64,000 bases of DNA from assembly GCF_030503875.2 (NCBI RefSeq), contig NZ_CP129968.2, positions 3,775,001-3,839,000 on the forward strand, given 5' to 3'. The position numbers and the translations under genes are program-made. The notes below the pieces were generated by a model. The model ran no database searches, was not told where the DNA came from, and saw only the letters and a list, made by a program, of their open reading frames with translations. The DNA comes from Marivirga arenosa (GTDB lineage: Bacteria; Bacteroidota; Bacteroidia; Cytophagales; Cyclobacteriaceae). How positions within the stretch are numbered: the first letter of the stretch is position 1; every line of letters begins with the position of its first letter. Positions 35,623-44,504 of the stretch are shown here, one piece after another.

Positions 35623-36698
35623 TAAATTTTATTCGTTTTAGCCCTTAACATGAAATCAGCAATCGTTAAAGCAGCCATGGCTTCCACTATAGGCACTGCC
35701 CTGGGCACTACACATGGATCATGTCTTCCTTTTCCTTTTACTGTCACTTTGTTTCCATCTTTATCTATACTCTCCTGATCATTCATTATAGTAGCAATGG
35801 GTTTAAATGCTACATTAAAATAAATGTCCTGACCATTCGAAATTCCTCCTTGAATACCTCCGGAATGATTAGTTGAAGTGGTTACTTTCCCATCCTCAGA
35901 TTGAAATGCATCATTATGTTGAGATCCATACATTTTCACTCCTTCAAAACCACTACCGTATTCAAATCCTTTTACAGCATTAATACTTAACATTGCCTGC
36001 CCTAGCACTGCATGTAGCTTATCGAAAACTGGTTCTCCTAATCCAATTGGCACTTCGTTTATCACACAACTCACAATCCCACCTATGGTATCACGATTTT
36101 TGCGTGTTTCATCAATATGCTGTATCATTTTTTCAGCCATCTCAGGATCAGGACAACGAACTATATTCTCTTCTGCTAGTTTTAAATCCATTTCTAAATA
36201 GTGCTTCTCAAGTTTTAAACTTCCTACCTGAGACACATAAGCTGAAATATCAATGCCATATTTCTTTAAATACATTTTTGCAATAGCTCCTGCTGCAACC
36301 CTAGCGGCTGTTTCTCTGGCAGAACTTCTTCCACCCCCTCTATAATCTCGAACACCATATTTTTCCTGGTAAGTAAAATCAGCATGAGATGGTCTGTAAC
36401 TATCCTTTATATGAGAGTAATCCTTACTTTTTTGATTAGTATTTCTTATGCTCAGTGCAATAGGTGTACCTGTAGTCAGTCCTTCAAAAACACCTGACAA
36501 AATCTCAACTTCATCTTCCTCTTTCCTTTGTGTTGTGATTTTTGATTGGCCAGGTTTTCTTCTCTGCATTTCGGTTTTTAATAAATTCTCATCAATCTCA
36601 ACTCCTGCTGGACAGCCGTCTATAATAACGCCTATTCCAACGCCATGAGACTCACCATAGGTAGTGATATTGAAGATTTTCCCGAAACTATTGCTCAT
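35622..36698 (-). CDS. aroC: Chorismate synthase
   Basis: Last enzyme of the shikimate pathway, converting EPSP to chorismate with reduced FMN. At 358 residues it has all three signatures: [18 protein letters not shown] (about 15-32), the [20 protein letters not shown] stretch (about 119-138) and the C-terminal [19 protein letters not shown]. It lies 23 bases after batD and overlaps the symporter start. Confidence 0.97.
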   Translation of the reverse strand: MSNSFGKIFNITTYGESHGVGIGVIIDGCPAGVEIDENLLKTEMQRRKPGQSKITTQRKEEDEVEILSGVFEGLTTGTPIALSIRNTNQKSKDYSHIKDSYRPSHADFTYQEKYGVRDYRGGGRSSARETAARVAAGAIAKMYLKKYGIDISAYVSQVGSLKLEKHYLEMDLKLAEENIVRCPDPEMAEKMIQHIDETRKNRDTIGGIVSCVINEVPIGLGEPVFDKLHAVLGQAMLSINAVKGFEYGSGFEGVKMYGSQHNDAFQSEDGKVTTSTNHSGGIQGGISNGQDIYFNVAFKPIATIMNDQESIDKDGNKVTVKGKGRHDPCVVPRAVPIVEAMAALTIADFMLRAKTNKI

Positions 36699-36721
36699 TT
36701 ATTTAAAAATTGAAGCGCAAT

Positions 36722-38182
36722 TTAGGATTTTTTCAGCAAGAAGAACAATGAAACTGAAAAAGCGACTATAAGAAATATATTAAATACCCATTTCCACACA
36801 TCAGTGGCTTTTAACGACTGTAAATCGTTTGAAACCTCACCTATCCTATCATAAAACAATCCATCAGATGAAGCTTGTTCTATATTTACATTGGCCATGC
36901 TTTCTCCTTTAATGTTCAAATTATATCTAGACTTTAAAGTATCATATTTATCTGTAGCCGTATTAAAGAATATAAATTGAAAATAATCAGACAGATCGTA
37001 TTCACCTGGCTCTTTAGGAATGACATAATAGTTAAATGCTTTAGAACCTGTTACTGACACTCCTCCACGGGTTATATTTTCCGTTATATTAGGTGAATAA
37101 ACTTCCAGCTCTTCTTCTTTACTAATTTGAGGCTCAGCAATACCTGAAATATTACCAATTCCTCTAACTCTAAATTCATATTGAAAGCTTTCTCCCGTAT
37201 TTAATTCAGTAGAACTGATTTTTTCAGATAGTTTATAATTTCCAACCGAAACTTGATCCTTCAAAGGATGATCTGGAAGAGGCTTCACTTTTACTTTTTT
37301 AGGCTTAGAATAAAAGGTCTTGAAACTTTCTTTTCTATTTTGTCCAAAAAAACTTCTATTCTTAGCTACTTTATATTTTATCATTTCCAGTCCTACACTC
37401 GGAAATTCGATATCCTGTGCACCTAATGGAAAAAAGGTAGCTTGAAATATTTTATAGACACTATATCTTTTTCCTCCTATGTTTACAGGCTCAGCCGAGA
37501 TATTCTCAATATTAAAATTCTCTTCCCACACATTATTAGGTCTGATTTTATTTAAAATATCTGTTAACTGATTGGTAAGATCATGAAATTGAAGAGGTGC
37601 TCTATTTTCAGTAGAGACATAAAATGCTAAAGTTGTATTTACTCCTTCCCCTACATAAACTTCATTTTTATCAGTAGTCAACGCAAAAAAAGCATCCTCT
37701 TTTAAATCCACGAATTCTTCAGGTTCATCCCTTCTCCCAAAAAAGTCTTCAAAGGGATCGCTTCCAAAGGGATCGTATCTACGATTTCTATTTTGTTGTT
37801 TTGCTGGCCCTACTTTCACACTTTTTCCTGGGGAGCTTATAAGCTTCCCATTCACATTAATATTAAATGGTCTGATATTGATGATTCCTTGTTTTTCAGG
37901 AATATAAGTTTGCGTAATACTTTGGCTTCTAGTAACCTGACCATTAAAAATATTGGTCGATGAACTGCTGGAGGTTCCTCTTTTCACCAACCCCTCTATA
38001 TCGGGAAACTTATCATACGATTTCAAAGTCTCTCCCTCCACTTTAATAGTAATAGTAAAAGCCTCATTTAGCGCTATTTCATCAGGACCTAATTCAATAG
38101 AAATATCCTGAGATTGAGCTATTGCAGCTGATAAAAATGTGATAAAAAATAATAGTAAAATTTTAAATAACCTTGTCATCAT
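36722..38182 (-). CDS. batD: BatD family protein
   Basis: Membrane protein of the Bacteroides aerotolerance family. I take the ATG at 38182 (MMTRLFKILLLFFITFLSAA, 486 residues), where the signal peptide starts; the reading from the TTG at 38203 adds seven polar residues. It continues with repeated Ig-like beta domains (ISIELGPDEIALNEAFTITI, IPEKQGIINIRPFNINVNGK, VKVKPLPDHPLKDQVSVGNY) and a C-terminal membrane helix (WKWVFNIFLIVAFSVSLFFL) with a short KKS tail. No batA, batB, batC or batE gene is near; it is an orphan linked to aroC by 23 bases. Confidence 0.87.
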   Translation of the reverse strand: MMTRLFKILLLFFITFLSAAIAQSQDISIELGPDEIALNEAFTITIKVEGETLKSYDKFPDIEGLVKRGTSSSSSTNIFNGQVTRSQSITQTYIPEKQGIINIRPFNINVNGKLISSPGKSVKVGPAKQQNRNRRYDPFGSDPFEDFFGRRDEPEEFVDLKEDAFFALTTDKNEVYVGEGVNTTLAFYVSTENRAPLQFHDLTNQLTDILNKIRPNNVWEENFNIENISAEPVNIGGKRYSVYKIFQATFFPLGAQDIEFPSVGLEMIKYKVAKNRSFFGQNRKESFKTFYSKPKKVKVKPLPDHPLKDQVSVGNYKLSEKISSTELNTGESFQYEFRVRGIGNISGIAEPQISKEEELEVYSPNITENITRGGVSVTGSKAFNYYVIPKEPGEYDLSDYFQFIFFNTATDKYDTLKSRYNLNIKGESMANVNIEQASSDGLFYDRIGEVSNDLQSLKATDVWKWVFNIFLIVAFSVSLFFLLKKS

Positions 38183-38333
38183 CTTCCTCGTATTTCTTGT
38201 CAAATACTTTACACAATCGAACGTTAAAATTAGTGTTTAATTTTCGATTTTTATAAAATTTTAGTATTTTCAGATACTTTAAAAAAGTAAGTTCTTTTAA
38301 TTAAGTTTTTCTACAACTCAAACCATAATAGCT

Positions 38334-38519
38334 ATGTTAGATTACGTTAAATCAATTCTTTCAAAAGTAAGTTTCGATAGAAGATTATTTGAAAAAGAAT
38401 TAACCAAAGCTATTGCTCTGTTAGTTGAACATGAGCTAAACATTTTAAAAGATTGGTGTTATCGTAATTTTAGTTCGATGTACCATGATATTTTAAACAA
38501 ACATTTTCAAACTGCTTAA
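38334..38519 (+). CDS. 61-residue small protein, conserved-looking, unknown function
   Basis: A short gene standing alone between batD and apbE: ATG at 38334, TAA at 38517, and a convincing terminator 11 bases later. The product is all-helical, without a signal peptide: MLDYVKSILSKVSFDRRLFE, KELTKAIALLVEHELNILKD, WCYRNFSSMYHDILNKHF. From memory, similar 60-residue proteins with the KVSFD--LFEKEL and WCY motifs occur in other Cytophagales; I cannot check this here. The function is unknown. The gene structure (own spacer, terminator, sensible codons) argues that it is real. Confidence 0.75.
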   Translation: MLDYVKSILSKVSFDRRLFEKELTKAIALLVEHELNILKDWCYRNFSSMYHDILNKHFQTA

Positions 38520-38529
38520 TATATAGATG

Positions 38530-38547
38530 GCCTCCACTTAAGGAGGC
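38530..38547 (+). terminator. Terminator of the small-protein gene
   Basis: Stem GCCTCC (38530-38535) / GGAGGC (38542-38547), six-base loop ACTTAA, followed by TTTTTTATTT: a classical intrinsic terminator. Confidence 0.82.
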
Positions 38548-38605
38548 TTTTTTATTTCCCTTCATAAAATTACTCAATCTATTCGCAATTGAGTTGCATT
38601 TAATT

Positions 38606-38613
38606 TAATTTTG
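38606..38613 (+). promoter_or_regulatory. -7 box of the apbE operon
   Basis: TAATTTTG fits TAnnTTTG, 18 bases before the apbE ATG. A short inverted repeat ACTCAAT (38572-38578) / ATTGAGT (38588-38594) lies where the -33 region would be. Confidence 0.5.
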
Positions 38614-38630
38614 CTTCAAATCATTCAAAG

Positions 38631-39671
38631 ATGACAAACAGAACAAAAAACTCAATCTATTCACTGATACTAATTGCACTTGTTGCTGCTGTATGGTTTT
38701 TCAGAAATAATGACAAGGATGAGGAAAGCCAAGAGGCATATATTTTTATAGCAGGTGATGCTCAAGGAACTACCTATAACATCAACTATTTAGATCCTAA
38801 AAAAAGAAATTTAAAAAATGATATTGATTCAATTCTTCATCAGTTTGACTTGAGCTTATCCACTTATGTGAGCAATTCCGAAATTGCTGAATTCAATGAA
38901 AATGACAGCTTAACTTATAAAAGTGAATTCTTTTATCCCGTTTTAAAGAAATCTGAAGAAATATATAAAGCCTCAGAAGGTGCTTTCGATCCTACTGTAT
39001 ATCCCTTAATCGAAGCCTGGGGATTCGGACCTAAAACAGTTGATTTTCCAGATAGCAGTAAAATTGAAGATATAAAACAATATGTTGGCTTCGACCTTAT
39101 TGAATTTGACGAAAAACAAGTGATTAAAACAAAGGATAAAGTTTCTCTTGATTTCAACGCTATTGCACAAGGCTACTCTATAGATGTTGTATATGATTAT
39201 CTCAAATCAAAAGGTATTGAAAATATGATGATTGAGCTAGGAGGAGAATTAAGAGTTGCTGGAAAAAATGAAAAAGGAGATTTATGGGCAATTGGTATTG
39301 ATGATCCAAAACAAGAGCAAAATCAAAGCTCAAAAAGAGTAGCGATTATTAAACTTGAAAATGAAGCCATATCTACTTCGGGAAATTACAGAAAGTTTTT
39401 TGTTCATGAAGGTAAAAAATATGGCCATAGCATTAATCCTAAAACAGGATACCCGATTCAAAGGGATATAATAAGTGCTACTGTAGTTGCGCCAAGCTGT
39501 ATGGAAGCTGATGCTTGGTCAACCGCATTTATGGTTACCGGTTTAGAAAAGGCCAAAACAATTTTAAAAAAGCAAAAACACTTAAAAGCATTCTTTATCT
39601 ATGAAGATGAAAATGGCGACTTAAAGCAATTCAGTACAGAAAATTTAAGCCAAAACCTGATCACTGAATAA
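38631..39671 (+). CDS. apbE: FAD:protein FMN transferase
   Basis: Periplasmic flavin transferase that attaches FMN to threonine of target proteins such as NqrB/NqrC or Rnf subunits. The 346-residue protein has an N-terminal anchor or signal (SIYSLILIALVAAVWFF), then AQGTTYNINYL, the EGAFDPTVYPLIEAWGFG stretch, the metal-site LDFNAIAQGYSIDVV, MIELGGELRVAGKN, GHSINPKTGYPI and MEADAWSTAFMVTG, all typical of ApbE. It leads an operon with the methyltransferase (TAATG junction) and ZIP genes. No flavoprotein target is encoded nearby. Confidence 0.95.
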   Translation: MTNRTKNSIYSLILIALVAAVWFFRNNDKDEESQEAYIFIAGDAQGTTYNINYLDPKKRNLKNDIDSILHQFDLSLSTYVSNSEIAEFNENDSLTYKSEFFYPVLKKSEEIYKASEGAFDPTVYPLIEAWGFGPKTVDFPDSSKIEDIKQYVGFDLIEFDEKQVIKTKDKVSLDFNAIAQGYSIDVVYDYLKSKGIENMMIELGGELRVAGKNEKGDLWAIGIDDPKQEQNQSSKRVAIIKLENEAISTSGNYRKFFVHEGKKYGHSINPKTGYPIQRDIISATVVAPSCMEADAWSTAFMVTGLEKAKTILKKQKHLKAFFIYEDENGDLKQFSTENLSQNLITE

Positions 39672-40411
39672 TGTTTCCCCAAAAAAAAGAGTGGTTTTAC
39701 AATTGGTTCAATTCGCCATTTTACCATAAACTTTATGTGGAAAGAGATGAAAATGAGGCCAAGGAATTCGTTCAAAATCTCTTTTATCATTTAAATATAA
39801 AAGAAGGAAGTAAAATATTAGATGTTGCTTGTGGAAGGGGCAGACATGCTATTTTCATGAACAAGTTAGGGTGTGAAGTTGAGGGTATTGATTATTCTGA
39901 TAACAATATAAATGAAGCAAAAAAGCTTGAAAATGATAAATTGCATTTCCATCTCCACGATATGAGAAAAGTCTTTAAAGAGGAATCTTTTGATTATGCC
40001 TTTAACTTTTTCACCAGCTTCGGATATTTTGAAAATGATTCAGAAAATCAGGATACCATTAATGCTATTACAAAAGCACTGAAACAAGAAGGTATTTTAG
40101 TGTTAGACTTTCTAAATCCATATAAAGTAATTAAAGAACTTGAATCTGAAGAGGTTAAAATAATTGATGGCACTGCATTCAAAATTCAAAAGCATTTAGA
40201 GGGTGAAAATTTAATTAAGAAAATCGAATTCGATTTTGAAGAAAAAAAATACTGTTTTGAAGAAAAGCTAACTTTTTTAAGAAGGATTAAATTTTTAGAA
40301 TATTTCAGGAATGCGAATTTAATGCCCTTGGAAACTTTAGGTGATTATGCGCTATCACCATATGATCAAGATTCCTCAGACAGGATGATATTTATTTGTA
40401 AAAAACTATGA
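39671..40411 (+). CDS. Class I SAM-dependent methyltransferase
   Basis: A 246-residue cytoplasmic methyltransferase. Motif I is SKILDVACGRGRHAIFMNKL (about 45-64), motif II GIDYSDNNINEAKK, and motif IV FDYAFNFFTSFGYFEND, followed by VLDFLNPYKVIKEL. It belongs to the Methyltransf_25/11 group in which the substrate cannot be guessed. Its ATG overlaps the apbE stop by one base, and its stop overlaps the ZIP start by four, so the three proteins are made together. Confidence 0.88.
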   Translation: MFPQKKEWFYNWFNSPFYHKLYVERDENEAKEFVQNLFYHLNIKEGSKILDVACGRGRHAIFMNKLGCEVEGIDYSDNNINEAKKLENDKLHFHLHDMRKVFKEESFDYAFNFFTSFGYFENDSENQDTINAITKALKQEGILVLDFLNPYKVIKELESEEVKIIDGTAFKIQKHLEGENLIKKIEFDFEEKKYCFEEKLTFLRRIKFLEYFRNANLMPLETLGDYALSPYDQDSSDRMIFICKKL

Positions 40412-41151
40412 TTGTAAATTCTATAATACTTTTTGTGCTCACTTTTGCAGCTGGCTACTTGGTGTTTTTTATACCTAAAATTAAAACTCAGTTTTTCAAA
40501 CTATCCTTAGTTTTTGCAGGTGCATATTTATTCTCAGTAACTGTTATTCATATTTTACCTGAAATATTTACTGAAGGTAAAGACATTCCTTTTATTAGCT
40601 TATTTGTATTGGCTGGCTTTTTTATCCAAGTGATTTTAGAATATTTCTCTGAAGGAGTAGAGCATGGCCATTTACATAATATGGAAGAGCATCATAATCA
40701 TGGTAGAAATAAATGGCTTGGCTTATTAATCGCACTTTTTATACATGCATTTCTGGAGGGAACTCTATTAGCTCATCCTGACACTATACACTCAAATGAA
40801 AGTTCGTATTCTATATTTTTAGGAATTTTAATGCATAAAATGCCAGCAGCTTTTGCCTTAATGTCAGTTCTTATATGCCATCTAAAAGTAAAATGGAAAA
40901 CGGTTATTATTTTGATTATATTCAGTCTAGCTAGCCCTGCTGGATTAGGCTTAAGCCACCTACTTCACGATAGTCAGATTTTTTCTGATAAGGTGTTTAT
41001 AATTTTATTCGCTTTAGTATCTGGTAATTTCCTACACATCTCAACTACTATCTTTTTTGAAAGCAGTCCAGACCATAGTTTTAACTTTAAAAAGCTATTT
41101 ATTTCTCTTCTAGGGGCAATGGTTGCCGTATTAGCTGAGATTTCATTTTAG
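40408..41151 (+). CDS. ZIP family metal transporter
   Basis: A 247-residue membrane protein with about eight helices. The metal path motifs are in helix 4 (LFIHAFLEGTLLAHP) and helix 5 (GILMHKMPAAFALMS), corresponding to the HNxxEG and HExPH motifs of ZIP proteins, with an intervening histidine-rich loop (EHGHLHNMEEHHNHGRNKW). This suggests uptake of zinc or another divalent metal. The start overlaps the methyltransferase stop (ATGA). The last 53 bases overlap the converging gene at 41099-41794. Confidence 0.87.
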   Translation: MIVNSIILFVLTFAAGYLVFFIPKIKTQFFKLSLVFAGAYLFSVTVIHILPEIFTEGKDIPFISLFVLAGFFIQVILEYFSEGVEHGHLHNMEEHHNHGRNKWLGLLIALFIHAFLEGTLLAHPDTIHSNESSYSIFLGILMHKMPAAFALMSVLICHLKVKWKTVIILIIFSLASPAGLGLSHLLHDSQIFSDKVFIILFALVSGNFLHISTTIFFESSPDHSFNFKKLFISLLGAMVAVLAEISF

Positions 41152-41794
41152 AAACAGAAACTTGCTTAACAGCCGTATAAAGAAGATAATAACAAGGTAA
41201 AAGCAAAATATGGCTGATTACATTCTGATCAATCCATTTATTGTAATTGATGCCAAAACTATGGATTAAGGCAGGGCCAGCAAATAGAATAATAGCAAGT
41301 GGTACATTTAAATACGCTCTATTCCTCTCTTGAAAATATTTATAAATATGGATGATTGAAACCACCCCTAATAACCCAATACTGGTATTCATTTTGACTA
41401 CATCAAAATGTTGAATAAAAAATATTTGAGAAATGAATATTCCAAAAAAAGCAAAAATCACAGCTCTTAAGAAAATTTTAAACTTGGAGTCTGCTAGCAA
41501 TTTAAGACTAGCTAATTCAAATAATAAAATGGAAACTCCTTGAACTGTCCATGCAATTAAGTGAGGAGTTTTCCCCAAATAAAGATCAAAAAGGTGAGAA
41601 CTACCTCCTAAAAAGGAAGAACAAGCCAGAAATAGGAAAAAGAAAGAAGCAAGTTTAGCATACTTCGCTTTATGCTCATGAAAAAGTTTATGACCATAGA
41701 AAGCACAAAAGCTAGCCATCAAAATATCACTGACAAATGTTAAAGGATCTGCTAATTCTAATCCTAAAAACTCAATATAGGTGTGTTCAATCAA
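41099..41794 (-). CDS. Polytopic membrane protein of unknown function
   Basis: A 231-residue protein with about seven hydrophobic segments: LTFVSDILMASFCAFYG, LASFFFLFLACSSFLGGSS, LIAWTVQGVSILLFELASL, FLRAVIFAFFGIFISQIFFI, SIGLLGVVSIIHIYKYF, VPLAIILFAGPALIHSF and VISHILLLPCYYLLYTAV. Conserved-looking histidines lie at HKLFHEH and SSHLFDL. I do not recognise the family with confidence. Its last 17 codons are antisense to the end of the ZIP gene. It is upstream of nothing else; a separate unit. Confidence 0.7.
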   Translation of the reverse strand: MIEHTYIEFLGLELADPLTFVSDILMASFCAFYGHKLFHEHKAKYAKLASFFFLFLACSSFLGGSSHLFDLYLGKTPHLIAWTVQGVSILLFELASLKLLADSKFKIFLRAVIFAFFGIFISQIFFIQHFDVVKMNTSIGLLGVVSIIHIYKYFQERNRAYLNVPLAIILFAGPALIHSFGINYNKWIDQNVISHILLLPCYYLLYTAVKQVSVSKMKSQLIRQPLPLEEK

Positions 41795-41823
41795 TTTAAA
41801 GAGGTATTCGGTAATAATAAATC

Positions 41824-41857
41824 AATAATTAGCCAGCCAACGGACTGGCTAATTATT
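41824..41857 (-). terminator. Terminator of aspS
   Basis: Perfect 13-base stem AATAATTAGCCAG (41824-41836) / CTGGCTAATTATT (41845-41857) with an eight-base loop. It lies 38 bases past the aspS stop. It is symmetric and may also stop antisense transcripts. Confidence 0.7.
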
Positions 41858-41894
41858 GCAGTTAAATTTAAACTGATGAACAATATATTAATTA

Positions 41895-43640
41895 TTATTT
41901 TATACTCAAATGCAATTCCTTTAATTGTTCCGCTGATATAGTAGCAGGGGAATCAATCATAACATCTCTTCCCGCATTATTCTTAGGGAAAGCAATATAA
42001 TCGCGAATTGAATCAGAACCACCAAACATAGCGCATAGTCTATCAAATCCGAATGCAATACCTCCATGTGGTGGAGCTCCATATTCAAATGCTTCCATCA
42101 AGAACCCAAATTGTTTTTGGGCTTCTTCTTCTGTAAAACCTAATGCTTTAAACATCTTCTGTTGAAGTGCTTTATCATGAATTCTAATACTGCCTCCACC
42201 AATTTCAACTCCATTGATGACCATATCATATGCATTCGCTCTTACCTTTCCTGGATCAGTCTCAATCAATTCCATATCTTCTGGTTTTGGACTGGTAAAT
42301 GGATGGTGCATAGCATGGAACCTCTCTGTTTCTTCATCCCATTCCAAAAGCGGAAAATCAAGAACCCAAAGTGGCTTAAATACATTTTTATCTCTTAAGC
42401 CTAGATCGCTTCCCATTTTCAGTCTAAGCTCATTCATAGCTTTTCTTGTATGGGCAGTTTCTCCACTTAATACTAAAAGTAAATCACCTGCTTTGGCATT
42501 TGCTGCCTCAGCCCATTCTTTAAGGTCTTCCTGGCTGTAAAACTTATCAACTGAAGATTTAAAAGATCCATCTTCATTACATTTAACATATACTAAGCCT
42601 TTCGCTCCAATTTGAGGACGCTTCACATAGTCTGTTAAAGCATCTAGTTGTTTACGTGTATAATCTGCTGCACCTTCAACATTAATCGTAACTACTAATT
42701 CTGCTTGATCAAAAACATTAAAGCCTTTTCCTTGAGCGAATTCATTTAATTCTACAAATGGCATCCCAAAACGAATATCAGGCTTATCAGAACCATAAAG
42801 TTTCATTGCCTTTGCGTAGTCCATTCTTTCAAAGTCTCCTATTTCAACACCTTTCACTTCTTTGAATAGATATTTTACCATCTCTTCAAAAGTGTTTAAG
42901 ATATCTTCTTGCTCCACGAAAGACATTTCACAGTCTATTTGGGTAAACTCAGGTTGACGATCAGCTCTTAAATCTTCATCACGGAAACATTTCACGATCT
43001 GGAAATATTTATCAAAACCAGAAACCATTAACAACTGCTTAAAAGTTTGAGGTGATTGTGGCAATGCGTAAAACTCTCCTTCATGCACTCTAGAAGGCAC
43101 TACAAAATCTCTTGCGCCTTCTGGAGTTGATTTGATTAATACAGGTGTTTCTACTTCCAAGAAGCCAGCACCATCCATAAATCTTCTGGTGGCCTGCATT
43201 AACTGGTGTCGCAACTTCAGTTTTTCTCTGACAGTTGGTCTTCTTAAATCTAAATAACGATACTGCATTCTTAATTCCTCACCACCGTCAGTATCATCTT
43301 CAATGGTGAATGGAGGTGTTTTTGCAGCATTTAAAATCTTTAATTCCTCTACAAAAATTTCAATATCACCAGTTGGCATTTTATCATTTTTGGAGAATCT
43401 TTCTAGTACTTTTCCCTTTGCTTGTAAAACGAATTCACGTCCTACTTTACGAGCTACTTTAAGGATTTCCTCATCCGTTTTCCCTTCCTCACAAAGAAGT
43501 TGAGTAATTCCATAACGGTCACGTAAGTCAATCCATAATAATCCACCTTTATTTCTGACACGTTGAACCCAACCGCTTAATACAACTTGTTGATCTTTAT
43601 TTTCAATTCTTAACTCTCCGCAATGATGTGTTCTATGCAT
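41895..43640 (-). CDS. aspS: Aspartyl-tRNA synthetase
   Basis: Class II synthetase charging tRNA-Asp. The 581-residue bacterial-type enzyme has the N-terminal OB-fold ([20 protein letters not shown]), motif 2 ([20 protein letters not shown]), the GAD insertion domain (about 285-420) and motif 3 ([16 protein letters not shown]), ending [13 protein letters not shown]. Length is normal and no motif is missing. Whether it is discriminating cannot be judged safely by eye. Confidence 0.97.
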   Translation of the reverse strand: MHRTHHCGELRIENKDQQVVLSGWVQRVRNKGGLLWIDLRDRYGITQLLCEEGKTDEEILKVARKVGREFVLQAKGKVLERFSKNDKMPTGDIEIFVEELKILNAAKTPPFTIEDDTDGGEELRMQYRYLDLRRPTVREKLKLRHQLMQATRRFMDGAGFLEVETPVLIKSTPEGARDFVVPSRVHEGEFYALPQSPQTFKQLLMVSGFDKYFQIVKCFRDEDLRADRQPEFTQIDCEMSFVEQEDILNTFEEMVKYLFKEVKGVEIGDFERMDYAKAMKLYGSDKPDIRFGMPFVELNEFAQGKGFNVFDQAELVVTINVEGAADYTRKQLDALTDYVKRPQIGAKGLVYVKCNEDGSFKSSVDKFYSQEDLKEWAEAANAKAGDLLLVLSGETAHTRKAMNELRLKMGSDLGLRDKNVFKPLWVLDFPLLEWDEETERFHAMHHPFTSPKPEDMELIETDPGKVRANAYDMVINGVEIGGGSIRIHDKALQQKMFKALGFTEEEAQKQFGFLMEAFEYGAPPHGGIAFGFDRLCAMFGGSDSIRDYIAFPKNNAGRDVMIDSPATISAEQLKELHLSIK

Positions 43641-43671
43641 GATAAAATGTCTGCTTAATTAAAATTCAGGG

Positions 43672-43696
43672 CAAAGGTAAGCAATTAGGCTAATTG
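43672..43696 (-). promoter_or_regulatory. Promoter region of aspS with small palindrome
   Basis: TACCTTTG on the minus strand (43679-43672) fits TAnnTTTG, 32 bases before the aspS ATG. Just upstream is a perfect palindrome CAATTAG-G-CTAATTG (43682-43696), which would lie between the -7 and -33 regions. Confidence 0.5.
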
Positions 43697-43748
43697 TTGA
43701 AGAGGATTTTAGAAGTGAATTTACATTTAGTTTCTCCTAAAAATAAAA

Positions 43749-43779
43749 AAGCGGTTATTATTAATGCATAAAACCGCTT
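43749..43779 (-). terminator. Terminator after the FrnE-like gene
   Basis: Arms AAGCGGTT (43749-43756) and AACCGCTT (43772-43779) pair perfectly; on the minus strand the hairpin is followed by TTTTATTT. It lies 27 bases past the FrnE-like stop and closes the hemA-to-frnE gene run. Confidence 0.7.
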
Positions 43780-43805
43780 CTGTAAAATTCATATTCCATT
43801 AATAG

Positions 43806-44453
43806 TTATGAAGTATGCTCTTCTTTTTTCAGAATTTCTTCAATTACATTTTTCAATTCATTCTCAGGTCTAAATCCTCTGGCAATTAAATACGCTTGAT
43901 TTTCTACCATTAAAACTACTGAAGGAAAACCATTAATCCCTGATTGCTGCCCTAATTGGAATTCTTGATATGTCTTTTCTTTATAAGTGGAATCTTCAAG
44001 TTTCGCTTTAAAGACTTCCCATGGTAAATCAAACTTTTCAGCCATAGATTGGTAATTTTCTACTTCATTTAAGCTGATACCCTTATCATATAAAGTAGAT
44101 TGTAAAGTTGAAGCAAACTGGATATTTGACTTATTGGTCATGGATTTAAAAACTGTCATCGCAATACATGGCAATTCTGAATCAAGTATTAAACTTCCTT
44201 CTTCTAAAACCTTCAAATACGGCTCCCCAAATTTCACACCAGTCATTTCTTCTAGTCGTGGCATAGCTTCTTTAAGATAATCTTTCATTTCACTTAAAGG
44301 CTTAACTCTATCACCTAATACCATTCCACCACTAATTGCTTCAAACTGTATTGTTTCCTTGTATTCTTCCTCCAAGTTCTTAATTACTGGACTAAAGCCA
44401 TAGCACCATCCGCAGAGAGGATCATAAAAATATAATAATTTCGCTTTTTTCAT
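43806..44453 (-). CDS. DsbA family protein, FrnE-like
   Basis: A 215-residue thioredoxin-fold oxidoreductase. The redox motif is CGWC at Cys14-Cys17 in YFYDPLCGWCYGFSP, very near the N-terminus, with no signal peptide, so it is probably cytoplasmic, as for FrnE proteins. The helical insertion (about 50-150) and the cis-Pro loop GINGFPSVVLMVENQAYLI are typical. Role in stress or thiol chemistry is inferred from the family. It follows the M23 peptidase gene by 51 bases. Confidence 0.9.
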   Translation of the reverse strand: MKKAKLLYFYDPLCGWCYGFSPVIKNLEEEYKETIQFEAISGGMVLGDRVKPLSEMKDYLKEAMPRLEEMTGVKFGEPYLKVLEEGSLILDSELPCIAMTVFKSMTNKSNIQFASTLQSTLYDKGISLNEVENYQSMAEKFDLPWEVFKAKLEDSTYKEKTYQEFQLGQQSGINGFPSVVLMVENQAYLIARGFRPENELKNVIEEILKKEEHTS

Positions 44454-44504
44454 GTAGCTACATACGCTTTAGAAACAGAAGAGTTTTTAAAGCTTCAGAA
44501 TTGT

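Noticed and set aside
42162..42540. Plus-strand frames inside aspS
   Set aside because: Shadows of the aspartyl-tRNA synthetase gene; no start context, no recognisable protein.
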